From: Candidatus Burkholderia verschuerenii
GTDB taxonomy: Bacteria; Pseudomonadota; Gammaproteobacteria; Burkholderiales; Burkholderiaceae
Reading direction: 5' to 3'
Length of the DNA: 64,000 nucleotides
NCBI RefSeq assembly: GCF_001189365.1
Contig: NZ_LFJJ01000002.1
Span: 1 to 64,000, forward strand
The position numbers and the translations under genes were made by a program. Of this stretch, positions 1-8,639 are shown piece after piece; the first letter of the stretch is position 1; every line of letters starts with the position of its first letter. The notes under the pieces are model-generated. The model searched no databases and had not been told where the DNA came from. It saw only the letters and a list, made by a program, of their open reading frames with translations.

Positions 1-2
1 CA

Positions 3-1838
3 TTGGATCAATTCCGCGAGGACGGCATTGACTGTCGCATTGCCCTCTTCGTGAATGCGCTTCGCAAGGACATACAGGCAAAGATCACGGACCCGGAGCA
101 CTCGGACGCTTACATAGAATTTGTGTCCAAGGTCAGAGATTGCGCGGAAGCGCTACGCTCACGCGATGAACTACTCTCCGATGCTGACGGATCGGCCTTC
201 GAGCGCAGTCTCGTTGAGGCCGGGCTTATCGAGGTCAAGCGTCGAGACAGATCCGTGTCGAGGCGGGTGACTGCTGAATATGAGGGGGTCATCAGCAGTG
301 ATCCGAAAGGCTGGCGTTTCGCGTCGAACTACCTGTTGGATTCGGAGCGCGGGTATCGCCGCGCGAAAGCACTGTACGACGGGCACCGTTTTTACATTGG
401 CGAGCAGTGGGTGTCGCCGTCGCAGATGGATTCCGATGAACTGTACTCTTTCATCGAGCAACGCCAGGCGCGAGCGAACGAGAAGCGTGCCAAAACGATG
501 GCGTCCCGTGATGACGAGGACGCGAATCAATACCTCTCACGGCCACATCTTGACCACCTGAAACGCGCGGGGCTACCAGACGAGCGTGACGGTCGCGACA
601 TCAAGCCGGACGACTTTCTGGACACGTTCGGATTCCGCGCGTGCGAATTCGGGAACTGGCTGCCGGACATTGAACGCCAGGACGTTCTGAATCGTGCGTA
701 TGACTCGCTGTCTACGCTCGCGCGCGTGCTCGGCGTACAGAAGACGTTTCTCAGCCTCGGAGGGACGCTTGCCCTTGCATTCGGCTCTCGCGGCGTGGGC
801 CGCGCCCTCGCTCACTATGAGCCGGCGAGAAAGGTGATCAACCTGACCAGGCTGAAGGGGGCTGGCTCACTTGCCCATGAGTTTTTCCACGCGCTGGACG
901 ACTATATGGGTGAGCATGTTCGGGAGTTGGTCAAGGGGTCGTCGTATCGAGGCACGACAAGCGACAGCTACTACGCATCCGAAGTGTTCCTGACGCAGAA
1001 GCGTGTGCGCGGTGCGTACCGCCTGAACGAGATCGTTCAGGTAGGTTACGTTCCTGCGGACCTCCGTGAGCGCCTTCAATCTCTTGTGACCGGCGTGAAT
1101 GCGCTGACAATTCGCCGATACACCGAAGACGAGGCGCGTTCTGTCGCGATGCATCGACTCGAAGCCACGCGGCACCAGATCTGCAATCAGGTCACAGGTG
1201 TGCTCGGCGCGCTGATGCCCGATCAGTCATATGCCGCCCGGCACAACACTGCTGAGCGCATGACTGAAGAGGTGTTTCAGGAAGTGTCTGACGACCGGGT
1301 GCCGCGGCTGCGAGCCGGCGAGCGCCATCCGCTTGTGGAGCGGCTGGCGAACATACGCCCACAAAAGCCTTTGGGGCGCGCCGAAGCCAAGGCCGTTGCA
1401 GCGACGCTGATCCGGCTTGCAACCGCGATCAGGGAGTTACCCGAGATACATCTGGTCGCGACTGACAGGGACACGTTGTTGCAGTCCGAGTACATGAATA
1501 GACTCGTCAACACCAAGTTCTTCAAGGACGCGGAAAAGTTTGATGAGAAGAAGGCAAAGGCTTACTGGTCATCGGTGCGCGAGATGGCCGCGCGGGGCTT
1601 CGAGGCGTATGTGCAGGATCAATGCGTCGCGAGAGGCTGGCAGGACGACTATCTCGTCCATGGGACCGAAGAGTCGCGCTTCGAGCTTAGCGCGAATGTT
1701 CCATATCCAGTTGGGGCCGATCGGGAAAGCTTGCGAGTGGCATTTGATGGTCTCGTGGCTTTCGCGAGAGAGGAGCTTGCACCCGAAGCGGTGATCGAGG
1801 ATGTTCAACCCGTAGCGCCGCGCCCGAAGGCGGCATAG
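3..1838 (+). CDS. Large polyvalent protein C-terminal part with LPD1 domain (5' partial)
   Basis: The reading frame is open at the left window edge, so this is the C-terminal 611 residues of a probably larger protein. Near residues 210-305 it shows the LPD1 (large polyvalent protein-associated domain 1) signature: FGFRACEFGNWL followed by LAHEFFHALDDYMG. The HEFFH stretch (about H292, E293, H296) has the HExxH form of zinc metallopeptidases. LPD1 is known from multidomain proteins of conjugative elements and phages that are thought to enter the recipient with the DNA. The protein ends in APRPKAA, a weak form of the basic tail shared by many proteins here. The metallopeptidase role is inferred only from the motif. 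Confidence 0.75.
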   Translation: MDQFREDGIDCRIALFVNALRKDIQAKITDPEHSDAYIEFVSKVRDCAEALRSRDELLSDADGSAFERSLVEAGLIEVKRRDRSVSRRVTAEYEGVISSDPKGWRFASNYLLDSERGYRRAKALYDGHRFYIGEQWVSPSQMDSDELYSFIEQRQARANEKRAKTMASRDDEDANQYLSRPHLDHLKRAGLPDERDGRDIKPDDFLDTFGFRACEFGNWLPDIERQDVLNRAYDSLSTLARVLGVQKTFLSLGGTLALAFGSRGVGRALAHYEPARKVINLTRLKGAGSLAHEFFHALDDYMGEHVRELVKGSSYRGTTSDSYYASEVFLTQKRVRGAYRLNEIVQVGYVPADLRERLQSLVTGVNALTIRRYTEDEARSVAMHRLEATRHQICNQVTGVLGALMPDQSYAARHNTAERMTEEVFQEVSDDRVPRLRAGERHPLVERLANIRPQKPLGRAEAKAVAATLIRLATAIRELPEIHLVATDRDTLLQSEYMNRLVNTKFFKDAEKFDEKKAKAYWSSVREMAARGFEAYVQDQCVARGWQDDYLVHGTEESRFELSANVPYPVGADRESLRVAFDGLVAFAREELAPEAVIEDVQPVAPRPKAA

Positions 1839-1846
1839 GAGTATGC

Positions 1847-2044
1847 GTGTCTCATCTCATCCAGTTCATCGAGCGCGTTCGCGATAGCCTGTCCCCGGAC
1901 GAGTGGAAGTTTTTCAGCGCGCGTTATATCGAGCGAAAAAGTGTGGCCGACTCCGCTGCGCTTGTGCCCGCGTTCGCGGGCGACGGCGAGGCGGTGCATC
2001 AGTTGGTGTTGCGGAAGCTGCGTGCGGGCGGGGTGCAATCGTGA
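1847..2044 (+). CDS. Small hypothetical protein, 65 aa
   Basis: GTG start 8 bases after the preceding stop; the nearby ATG at 1843 is in another frame. The product is a short helical, charged protein without a recognised domain. Its last codons overlap the GTG start of the next gene (GTGA type overlap), so the two are probably translationally coupled. Function unknown. Confidence 0.6.
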   Translation: MSHLIQFIERVRDSLSPDEWKFFSARYIERKSVADSAALVPAFAGDGEAVHQLVLRKLRAGGVQS

Positions 2045-2439
2045 ACCAGGCGGATTTCGAGGCCGACGAAAAGCGAACGGCGACCGCGCAGATTTTCAAA
2101 AGCCTCGCGGTCGAAATGCTCGAACTTGCTGCGCTTGATCTGTCTCGGCCAGAACCCGACTCGCTCGATCGCACGCCATCGGCGGCTGCACGTCGCGCGG
2201 ATCGGCACAGCGCGATGTTGTGGCTGGGCGGAAAGGGCGACCGGGGCGTGGTGACGTTCGCTTTGTGCTGCGATGCTCTGAATGTGCCACTTGAAGCGAT
2301 GCGCGATGCGACGCTCGCAGCGCCGGGGCGAGTGCTCGCGCAGATCCGTGCGATCTCGAACTCCGACAGCCAGAGTGTTGGCGACACGGAAAGGGGCCAG
2401 CAGGCAAGCCGTCGGCGTGCTTTGTCGTGTCCTCTTTAA
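2041..2439 (+). CDS. Hypothetical protein, 132 aa
   Basis: The GTG at 2041 overlaps the stop of the upstream gene and gives MNQADFEADEKRTA as N-terminus; an upstream in-frame extension would run through the previous gene and is rejected. The middle part (AMLWLGGKGDRGVVTFALC) is mildly hydrophobic and the C-terminus is basic. No family recognised. It closes the short unit that follows the LPD1 protein. Confidence 0.6.
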   Translation: MNQADFEADEKRTATAQIFKSLAVEMLELAALDLSRPEPDSLDRTPSAAARRADRHSAMLWLGGKGDRGVVTFALCCDALNVPLEAMRDATLAAPGRVLAQIRAISNSDSQSVGDTERGQQASRRRALSCPL

Positions 2440-2463
2440 TACGTATAATTACAACGATATGTA
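2440..2463. promoter_or_regulatory. Plasmid operator palindrome, copy 1
   Basis: Half-sites TACGTATA and GATATGTA are separated by 8 bases. It matches the plasmid-wide palindrome (consensus half-site TGCGTATC) and lies 16 bases before the ATG at 2480. The surroundings are AT-rich, so it probably overlaps the promoter. Confidence 0.6.
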
Positions 2464-2479
2464 TTTTTCACGGTGAGAT

Positions 2480-2890
2480 ATGGACGGCTTCAGAATACCG
2501 GTCGAGCACCATCGAGCCTTGGCACGCTACTACGAGAAAGTGCTCGAATGCTCCTTCGTGCTGAGCGGCGAGCAATGCGACGCGTCGGAGGTCTTCCACC
2601 GTGAGGGCTTTCTCCCGTTGATCGTGGAAGTCGCAAGTACGAGAAGCCAGCGCGCTTTCAACCAGCCGATCAAGGCCGAGATCGTTGCGCACGAAAGCGC
2701 ACTGCTCGGTAAATCCGTGGTCCTCCCGGATGACGCGGACCAGCCAATCTTGCTGCTGCTCGTTCGTGCAGCAGAGCTTGTATTCAAACCGGTGCGCGGT
2801 CAGACGATCGAGTTGTATCCGATCTTTGAATACTGCTGGATGGCACCAGAGAAACGCGCACGTGCGGCATGGCAACCATCCGATATCTGA
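2480..2890 (+). CDS. Hypothetical protein, 136 aa
   Basis: First gene behind operator copy 1. The protein is soluble, with a hydrophobic core stretch (QPILLLLVRAAELVF) near residue 95 and no signal peptide. A 172-codon frame on the opposite strand overlaps it but has no promoter-like context. The next gene starts 10 bases downstream, which suggests a small operon with the two secreted proteins that follow. Function not recognised. Confidence 0.65.
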   Translation: MDGFRIPVEHHRALARYYEKVLECSFVLSGEQCDASEVFHREGFLPLIVEVASTRSQRAFNQPIKAEIVAHESALLGKSVVLPDDADQPILLLLVRAAELVFKPVRGQTIELYPIFEYCWMAPEKRARAAWQPSDI

Positions 2891-2900
2891 GAGACCATCA

Positions 2901-3404
2901 ATGACGATTCGACATTCCGTCCGGCTGCTTTTAGTGGCGGCCCTCGTCTCCTCGATCGCAGGACAAGCGGTCGCCGGAACCTGCACGATGTCAACGCAAA
3001 TGACAAATGCTCAGACGCAGGAGCAGCAACGTCGTTTGAACAACATCACCACGAATTTTCAGCAGCTTCAATTGCTGAATCAGTTGCAGACCGCGTGCCT
3101 CGAAAACTTTCCTCAGTTCCCGACCCAATGGTTGGGCAACAGCGTGGCGGTAACCACCGCTTTCAACAAGATCAAGCAGGCGTCGTGTCAGCAGCTTGCG
3201 AATCAGGCGCGAGCAACGACGACGCAGGCGATGGCACAAGCGCAGGCCGCAGTGCAGCAGCAAATCAATAACATCGAGAAGAACGTCACGGGTGCGACAG
3301 GTGGTTCTAGCGGGCTGCTGTCCGGCGCGGTGAATCAGGTCACGCCGTCGTCCGGTAGCGTTATCTCCACCATCACTGGCAGCCTGTCGAGGCTCTTCCA
3401 ATGA
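2901..3404 (+). CDS. Secreted protein, Gln-rich helical, probable transfer accessory
   Basis: 167 residues starting with a signal peptide (basic n-region, hydrophobic LLLVAALVSSIAGQAVAG). The mature part has Cys pairs (CTMSTQM, TACLENF, SCQQL) and long Gln/Ala-rich helices, ending in a Ser/Thr/Gly-rich segment. The stop overlaps the next start (ATGA), so the two secreted proteins are coupled. The helical periplasmic layout resembles VirB5/TrbJ-type conjugation proteins, but no specific family is recognised; the transfer role is inferred from the plasmid context. Confidence 0.65.
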   Translation: MTIRHSVRLLLVAALVSSIAGQAVAGTCTMSTQMTNAQTQEQQRRLNNITTNFQQLQLLNQLQTACLENFPQFPTQWLGNSVAVTTAFNKIKQASCQQLANQARATTTQAMAQAQAAVQQQINNIEKNVTGATGGSSGLLSGAVNQVTPSSGSVISTITGSLSRLFQ

Positions 3405-4603
3405 AGAAGATCGTTTCCCTGTCGGCCTTGTCTCTTGCCACCCTGATGTCGTCCAGCAGTGCCTATGCCGTTTGTGACGGCTGCGTGGTGAGCGCGGTGG
3501 AACTCGCGTCCACGACTATCACCGGCGCAATTACGGCGCTTGGGTCTTCGCTCTCAACCATTCTCAACGAGATCGATACCGACGTTGCGAGCATTGGCTC
3601 CAAGGTATCGGACAGCCTTGTGCAGGCTGCGAACACGCAACGCGAGATGGCGCTCGAAGTGCAGCGGCAACAGGAGATGGATCAGGTCGCGCGCGAGACT
3701 GAGTTACCTATCGATCCGTGCGCAACGTCGTCCAGCAATTACGCCATGCAGGCCGTCCATAGCGCGAATACTACGGCTTCGAGCTATCGGCCGGGGGGTG
3801 GGGCGAGCGTGAGCAGCGCGCCATTGAGCAAAGCGCTCAATGGCCCCGCTCCGTCTGTTGAGGCTTCCCGACGCGCTTCGACTGCGATTCACCAGGCGAA
3901 ATATTGCTCCGCAGTCGAGGTGCAGCTTGGTTACCCCGGATGCTCAACGTCCACAATGCCGGATGCTGACTCGAACGCTGACTCGCTCTTTACCGGGGCC
4001 GGCATGCCTGGCAAGGATGCAGATCTGACGTTCACGAAGGATCAGGAGGAGGTTGCACGCGCCTACGCGCGTATGTCGATCGATCCCAATCCGCCCGAGA
4101 ACATTTCGAAGGCAGAGGCGACCACCGAAGTCGGAAAACTGTATATGGCGATGCAGAAGGCGTATCAGGCCAACATGACTTCAGCGCAAAAAGCGATGAA
4201 CGACGAGATCGCTTCGCATATGCCGTTTCCGGGCAGCGCACAACTGATCCAGGACATCAACCAGTCTGACGCAGCAGCGCAGTATTTCAACGCAACGGCT
4301 TCGAGCGTGGCGAAAAGCACTGGCACCATGAGCCTGGCAGAACTGGAAGATTTCGAGGCAGGGCGTCGTTGGAGAAATCCTTACTGGCAGATCGAATTCG
4401 CGACGTTGGCTGACCCGACCAAGCTGGCACGCGAGCAGCTTTTTGTGTCTGCCTTCATGGCGGATATCCAGTATCAGCAGTTCCAGAAGAGCAAGCACAT
4501 TGACGTGATGCTTGGACAGATCCTGGCCGCATTGGAGCGATCCGGCGACCGGCCGGCTCTGGAGGCGCAGCTTCAGCGTGTGCGGGCGACAAACGCGAGG
4601 TGA
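3401..4603 (+). CDS. Secreted protein, 400 aa, probable transfer-associated
   Basis: Starts inside the previous stop codon. A signal peptide of about 23 residues (LSALSLATLMSSSSAYA) precedes CDGCVVSAVELASTTITGAI. The mature protein has a hydrophobic helix near residues 30-55, a coiled-coil-like segment (residues 60-100) and several Cys (DPCATSSS, KYCSAVE, YPGCST). It could be a periplasmic part of the type IVB transfer apparatus, for example in the role of IcmX/TraW, but this is a guess from location and export signal. Translationally coupled to the upstream secreted protein. Confidence 0.7.
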   Translation: MKKIVSLSALSLATLMSSSSAYAVCDGCVVSAVELASTTITGAITALGSSLSTILNEIDTDVASIGSKVSDSLVQAANTQREMALEVQRQQEMDQVARETELPIDPCATSSSNYAMQAVHSANTTASSYRPGGGASVSSAPLSKALNGPAPSVEASRRASTAIHQAKYCSAVEVQLGYPGCSTSTMPDADSNADSLFTGAGMPGKDADLTFTKDQEEVARAYARMSIDPNPPENISKAEATTEVGKLYMAMQKAYQANMTSAQKAMNDEIASHMPFPGSAQLIQDINQSDAAAQYFNATASSVAKSTGTMSLAELEDFEAGRRWRNPYWQIEFATLADPTKLAREQLFVSAFMADIQYQQFQKSKHIDVMLGQILAALERSGDRPALEAQLQRVRATNAR

Positions 4604-4607
4604 CGAG

Positions 4608-5066
4608 ATGATTCAGCAGGAAGTTGGAATTCCGTCTGCGGCTAATCGGCTCGCGATGTTTCGCATCGGCCGGGTCGATAATGGAGTGACGAGCATCGCG
4701 GCGACCGCGCAGCGGTTCCGGGAAGCGGTCGATATGGCGCTGACGGATAAGTCGGAGGTTGTTTCGACTAAAGTCGTCACAAAGGCGTTTATCGCCTCAT
4801 ATCAGGCATTCTCCGAATCGTTGGAGGCCGCCCGCACAGGTGGGGTCGTAAAGGGCGCAACGATCGACGTTCTGGAGTCGATCATGAAGAAGCTCAAGAC
4901 GGAATACGCGGATGGGCTTGCCTCGCTGCGCGGTGATGTTGCGCGACTGGAGGATCGTGGACCCATGTCAATGAAGGAGTTCTGCGCAGCGGCGAGCGAT
5001 AAGATCGACAGGCTCGAACAGTTCTGGCAGACGACGTATCAGCACGCGCCGAAGATGAAGATGTAA
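4608..5066 (+). CDS. Hypothetical helical protein with basic C-terminal tail
   Basis: ATG at 4608, four bases after the preceding stop; an earlier in-frame start would lie inside the upstream gene. The 152-residue product is mainly helical, with a possible coiled coil around residues 85-140. It ends in HAPKMKM, a Lys version of the P-R-M-R-M tail found on many proteins in this window. No domain recognised. It may be the last gene of the 2480-5066 operon. Confidence 0.65.
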   Translation: MIQQEVGIPSAANRLAMFRIGRVDNGVTSIAATAQRFREAVDMALTDKSEVVSTKVVTKAFIASYQAFSESLEAARTGGVVKGATIDVLESIMKKLKTEYADGLASLRGDVARLEDRGPMSMKEFCAAASDKIDRLEQFWQTTYQHAPKMKM

Positions 5067-5128
5067 TGGTCTGCGGCCGGGCGGTCGTGCGCTAACATTG
5101 AAATCTTGTTCAAGGGCGGGGAAAAAGG

Positions 5129-5401
5129 ATGGTGAGGGCGAAGGCCAAGGCGCGAGCAATTACGGATGGTCTCTTGCGAGAGGCACCATTCGAAGCTGAT
5201 CGAGGCCGCCTGCTGACGACAGACGAGGCAAAGGCCACGATCGCGGCGAAAGGCTGGACCAATCGCGCGTTGGCCGACTGGTGGGGATGCCGCGCCGAGT
5301 ATATCAGCAAGATCATCCACGACCCGGCACGCAAAAGGCATTTCGATGATGCGCTTCGTGGCCTTCCGTATGCGTCTGAGATTCGCCCCCCCGGATCGTA
5401 G
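5129..5401 (+). CDS. Small protein with helix-turn-helix-like segment
   Basis: 90 residues, with a good ribosome binding site (GGGGAAAAAGG) before the start. Residues 30-65 (GWTNRALADWWGCRAEYISKI) read like a Cro/CI-type helix-turn-helix: Arg-Ala-Leu-Ala-Asp, a Gly-containing turn, then Ala-Glu-Tyr-Ile-Ser. It is therefore one candidate to bind an operator on this plasmid. The assignment rests on pattern only. Confidence 0.6.
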   Translation: MVRAKAKARAITDGLLREAPFEADRGRLLTTDEAKATIAAKGWTNRALADWWGCRAEYISKIIHDPARKRHFDDALRGLPYASEIRPPGS

Positions 5402-5415
5402 ATAGGATCACGAAT

Positions 5416-5865
5416 ATGGTGAACAACTGGATCAGAATGCGTCAATGGATTAGGCGAATGTCGGGCTTTGATCGAGATGAGTCCCCTGACGATGCCGATA
5501 TCGAGGCGATGGAAAGTTTGAGCATTACGAGCCAGCTTGCCGCCGTGCCCGATGCCTATCTGGAATTTCTTCCTCACGACATTTGCGACCTGATACGGCA
5601 CGCCAAGAGCCTTCATGGGGACATCGCAACGGCCCAGGCTCAGCAGGTCGAAGAGATCGCCCGTAAGACTGTCGGATTCGTGCCGCTTTACCATGTGTTT
5701 CGCACGACGGGGCATTGCTCCGACAACTTCATTACTTTGCCACGGGGCGTGCCGCTGATCGATGTGGCGTCCGAAGCGATCGCGGAGCGCGAGCGTATCC
5801 GCGCCGCGATCAGATCGACGGGGTTCAATATCGAGGTCTGTGACCCGTGGGGCAGACCAGGGTAA
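5416..5865 (+). CDS. Hypothetical protein, 149 aa
   Basis: Starts 14 bases after the helix-turn-helix gene. No signal peptide or membrane segment. The acidic N-terminal third (SPDDADIEAMESL) is followed by helical segments. A 274-codon frame on the opposite strand covers this gene and the previous one; I treat it as an antisense shadow because both rightward genes have ribosome binding sites. No family recognised. Confidence 0.6.
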   Translation: MVNNWIRMRQWIRRMSGFDRDESPDDADIEAMESLSITSQLAAVPDAYLEFLPHDICDLIRHAKSLHGDIATAQAQQVEEIARKTVGFVPLYHVFRTTGHCSDNFITLPRGVPLIDVASEAIAERERIRAAIRSTGFNIEVCDPWGRPG

Positions 5866-5876
5866 AGGGGGAAGTG

Positions 5877-6437
5877 GTGTCAAAAGTGGAAGAGTTTCAG
5901 CGGAAGGCGGAAGCAGTGCTTCAAGCGCACTCAAACGGCGTCGAGCGCGGTCTGTATCAGGACGCGAGCGGCCGGCTTATAGAGGTTTCGAGCATAGGCC
6001 CGAACGTGGAATTCATCCCCCAGGGCGGAGGCTTCCTGCGCTCGATGTCGCGAGCCGATTTCGAGAAGAACTTCGTGCCTGCAACAGTGCCCGCTTTCGA
6101 GCGGGCGACGATCACTGCGGATTGGTTGCCTGAAGGCGTCAATCTGCCCGCTTACAGCAATGGCCTTGCATGGAACGGGTGGGCGATGCCGTACTTCGAT
6201 CGCGAAACGGCCATGCGTCTGGTCGAGATCATGCCCGAGATTCGCTATGACGAGCAGCATGACGCCTTCATCGCGCACGACGAAACCTCCGGCGAGGACG
6301 ATGTTTTCGCGGGCGTCTCGATTCAGGTTGAAGGTGAGGCCGTTACTGTCTATCCGATCGGTGCTGGCTCGTGGTGTTGGGAAACTTCGGATGAGGACGA
6401 ACAGTCAGCCGACACACGGCCGAAGATGCGTTTGTGA
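5877..6437 (+). CDS. Hypothetical protein with RPKMRL tail
   Basis: GTG start at 5877 chosen because AAAGGGGGAAG lies just upstream; the ATG at 5847 lies inside the previous gene. The 186-residue product begins VSKVEEFQRKAEA and is soluble and acidic. It ends in ADTRPKMRL, a clear example of the shared basic tail. The body has no recognised domain. Confidence 0.65.
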   Translation: MSKVEEFQRKAEAVLQAHSNGVERGLYQDASGRLIEVSSIGPNVEFIPQGGGFLRSMSRADFEKNFVPATVPAFERATITADWLPEGVNLPAYSNGLAWNGWAMPYFDRETAMRLVEIMPEIRYDEQHDAFIAHDETSGEDDVFAGVSIQVEGEAVTVYPIGAGSWCWETSDEDEQSADTRPKMRL

Positions 6438-6472
6438 CGAATGCTGGCCAGTCTCGATATCGGGTTTGGCGG

Positions 6473-6799
6473 TTATCTCCGGCCTGTCTTTGCAGGTGCT
6501 GTCGATCCTTGATGTGAATCCTCGTAGCGCGCACGGAAGTGCGCGCGAATCCGTTGCTGGCGAGGCGTCGGTGGGTCGCTCAAGCATGGCTCTGCGTCCA
6601 GTTCGTGTTGGAACGCCTCCCATAGCACGTTGGGTACGCCGGCAGGGCAATGCCGAAGCACTCGTCGGATCTGATCCGCGCGCAGGATGGTAGCCCGCAG
6701 GCGACGGATCTCCCAAAGCAGATCGAGCACTTCAGGAGCGGGATTCTGATCGTAGAGTTCGGCCAGCTTGGCGGCGGTCAATGGTGGGCGGTAAGACAT
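6473..6799 (-). CDS. Hypothetical protein, 108 aa
   Basis: Leftward frame, convergent with the gene ending at 6437. The N-terminus reads MSYRPPLTAAKLAELYDQ and the middle is a charged helix (DLLWEIRRLRATILRADQI). The C-terminus is very basic. It is kept because the coding pattern is cleaner than in the overlapping rightward frame. No family recognised. Confidence 0.5.
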   Translation of the reverse strand: MSYRPPLTAAKLAELYDQNPAPEVLDLLWEIRRLRATILRADQIRRVLRHCPAGVPNVLWEAFQHELDAEPCLSDPPTPRQQRIRAHFRARYEDSHQGSTAPAKTGRR

Positions 6800-6991
6800 G
6801 GCACTACGTCCAATAGAACACTGTGTAAACGTACAGTATTAACGGGTGCCAGTGCAATGTGCGATCGCAGCAAAATGGCTCTGGAAAAACCGTCCTGCAG
6901 CTGCTTGTTCGAATCCGTGGGATCGGCTCCAGATAAGGCGCTGCTAGCGATAAGTGTGTAATGTTGCGTTGCAACGATAAAAGCAGTATGG

Positions 6992-7035
6992 GCGGCCGTC
7001 CGGCCGCTCGAATGGGTGGGGATGAGATCATCCCC
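6992..7035 (+). promoter_or_regulatory. Structured leader of the H-NS-like gene
   Basis: Two hairpins lie between the likely promoter region and the ribosome binding site. The first is GCGGCC, 4-base loop, GGCCGC (6992-7007). The second is GGGGATGA, 2-base centre, TCATCCCC (7018-7035), a perfect 8-bp repeat. The purine-rich ribosome binding site (GGAAAGGAAGGG) follows. They could act in attenuation or autoregulation; this is inference. Confidence 0.45.
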
Positions 7036-7068
7036 TTGGGTATTCGAAAGGAAAGGAAGGGAAAGAAT

Positions 7069-7389
7069 ATGGCGGGTCGCAGTTACACGGAAATCCAATC
7101 GCAGATCGAGGCTCTCCAAGAAGAGGCCAAAGTGGCGCGCGAAGCGGAGATCGCAGAAGTTCTCGAAGACGTGCGCCGAAAGGTAGCCGCCTATGGGTTG
7201 ACCCCGCAGGACGTATTTGGGCGCAAGCGTGCGGCAAAGGGCACCAAGGCAGCAGTGCCGGTGAAACCGGCCTCTGCGGTCAAGTATCGCGATCCCAAGA
7301 CGGGCGCGACGTGGAGCGGTAAGGGCCGCGCACCCGGTTGGATTGCGAAGGCGCGGAACCGTGACAAGTTCCTTGTCGAGGGGCAGTGA
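7069..7389 (+). CDS. H-NS-like nucleoid-associated protein
   Basis: 106 residues from the ATG at 7069, which follows a strong ribosome binding site; an in-frame extension to 6961 would have to read through the leader hairpins and is not used. N-terminal residues 1-50 form an oligomerising coiled coil (YTEIQSQIEALQEEAKVARE). The C-terminus carries the H-NS DNA-binding signature (KYRDPKTGATWSGKGRAPGW). Family members bind AT-rich curved DNA and silence genes; plasmid copies often serve as stealth proteins that keep transfer genes quiet. A palindrome follows the stop. Confidence 0.93.
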   Translation: MAGRSYTEIQSQIEALQEEAKVAREAEIAEVLEDVRRKVAAYGLTPQDVFGRKRAAKGTKAAVPVKPASAVKYRDPKTGATWSGKGRAPGWIAKARNRDKFLVEGQ

Positions 7390-7398
7390 TATCAAACG

Positions 7399-7432
7399 AT
7401 AGCATCTGATATCGCTCGATATCGGATGCTAT
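7399..7432. repeat. Inverted repeat related to the partition-region repeats
   Basis: ATAGCATCTGATATCG (7399-7414) is repeated inverted at 7417-7432 with one mismatch and a 2-base centre, between convergent genes. It could be a bidirectional terminator, but it is AT-rich and has no T-tract. Its arm differs by one base from the GATAGCATTTGATATCG found at 20633-20648 beside kfrA, so it may be a distant copy of a partition or KfrA site. Confidence 0.55.
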
Positions 7433-7806
7433 ATCGCTCCAGCTTTCTGAAGTCGGCGAATCTCGGCGAGTAGCGCCGCGATTACATCATCGGCGTTCTG
7501 ACACAGCACGCATTCTTTCGAGGTCTGTAGCCTGACCTTTCTCGCGGTCGTGACGATCGCGCGGTACTGGCTACGGGAGGTGGCATGCCCGAAAAGATGG
7601 ACCCACACGTAATGCTGGGTGCCAAGCTGGTAGAGGACGCCTTCTCCCTTCCCCGTGTAGATCTCGAGTGTTGCCCGGCAAAGAGCTTTGGGCACGGCGC
7701 GCACGAGGCCGTCTTCGATTTCTGCGCGCAGCCTAGTGATCGCGCCGCTGCGCTTTCGAGGCGCGTGGTCTGCTGTCAGGCCGAGGCGTGGTTTGGGCGT
7801 GCGCAC
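7429..7806 (-). CDS. Hypothetical protein, 125 aa
   Basis: GTG start at 7806, preceded by AGGACG at good spacing; longer in-frame versions run into the gene upstream. The protein is basic at the N-terminus (RTPKPRLGLTADHAPRKRS), has a beta-rich centre (YQLGTQHYVWVHLFGH) and ends with a Cys pair (CVLC) and a helix. It is the last gene of the leftward unit 9545-7429. No family recognised. Confidence 0.55.
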   Translation of the reverse strand: MRTPKPRLGLTADHAPRKRSGAITRLRAEIEDGLVRAVPKALCRATLEIYTGKGEGVLYQLGTQHYVWVHLFGHATSRSQYRAIVTTARKVRLQTSKECVLCQNADDVIAALLAEIRRLQKAGAI

Positions 7807-7823
7807 GTGAATCGTCCTGTTGC

Positions 7824-8630
7824 CTACATGCGCATCCGTGGTCGGTGCTCGGCGGAAGACGGTGCAGACTCGGCAGGAATCGGGACGGGTAGTTCCTGTT
7901 CCGCGATTTCCATATCGAAGGCCGATGAGGCATTCGTGGCGGCCTGTGGCCCGAGAAAGACCCTTGCCCATTCCGAAGTGAGTTGCGAGATCGAGCGGAT
8001 TCGCTGATACGGGTCCGTGAAGTGCTGCGCAAACTCGAAGCATTCGGCCGCGTCCTGCACGGTCGGGTTCAGGATGGCTGCGACAGGCGGCCCTCCGTAA
8101 CGCTTCCAGATCGTGGGCATTGTCTGAGACGCCATAAATTGCTCGGTCGGCGTCAATTCCCGCCGTTGCACCAGTTCGAGCAGCTTCGTCGCGTTCAGAT
8201 CCGAGAGCATCGCATCGACCGGATTGTTCAGCACGATCGGCCGCTCTGAAGTGATGAGTCGGGGTGAAATTGAGTAATCAAGTGCAATGAAAACCGCGTG
8301 CGCGCTGCCGTCACGCTCCGTCCTCAAAATGAAGTGATCGCCCCGCTTCATGAAAAGCGCATGCTCGGCTGGAGAGAGTTCTACCGGATCGTGCGCCGGA
8401 TTCTGGTGATGAGGCACGCCGGAGACGCGGATGACCGACAGAGGACCGGACAAGGACTCGATATGTATCGGAGCGCAGTTACTCAGTGCTGATCGAGGTG
8501 TGGCCCCCGTGCGTTGCTGGACGACGCGCATGGCGCGAATGTACGCATCCACTTGGGCGCTTTCCTCGGCGTCGCAGCGGAAGGTATCGTTTTGATCGAA
8601 GAAGAGGCGAACGGAATGCGGCGCGAGCAT
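7824..8630 (-). CDS. Hypothetical protein with RPRMRM tail
   Basis: 268 residues, soluble, starting 9 bases after the upstream stop with AAGAGG before the ATG. No domain recognised. The C-terminus is proline-rich and acidic, then ends exactly in EHRPRMRM, the archetype of the basic tail shared across this plasmid. It sits in a three- or four-gene leftward operon in which the neighbour upstream ends in the related PRFRP. Confidence 0.7.
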   Translation of the reverse strand: MLAPHSVRLFFDQNDTFRCDAEESAQVDAYIRAMRVVQQRTGATPRSALSNCAPIHIESLSGPLSVIRVSGVPHHQNPAHDPVELSPAEHALFMKRGDHFILRTERDGSAHAVFIALDYSISPRLITSERPIVLNNPVDAMLSDLNATKLLELVQRRELTPTEQFMASQTMPTIWKRYGGPPVAAILNPTVQDAAECFEFAQHFTDPYQRIRSISQLTSEWARVFLGPQAATNASSAFDMEIAEQELPVPIPAESAPSSAEHRPRMRM

Positions 8631-8639
8631 GATGGCCTC

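Noticed and set aside
2468-2986. 172-codon leftward frame near operator copy 1
   Set aside because: It would run through the signal peptide region of the 2901 gene; the rightward operon is better supported.
5110-5934. Long leftward open frame (274 codons) opposite two small rightward genes
   Set aside because: No ribosome binding site or partner genes; the two rightward genes have good starts and tight spacing, so it is an antisense artefact of high GC.
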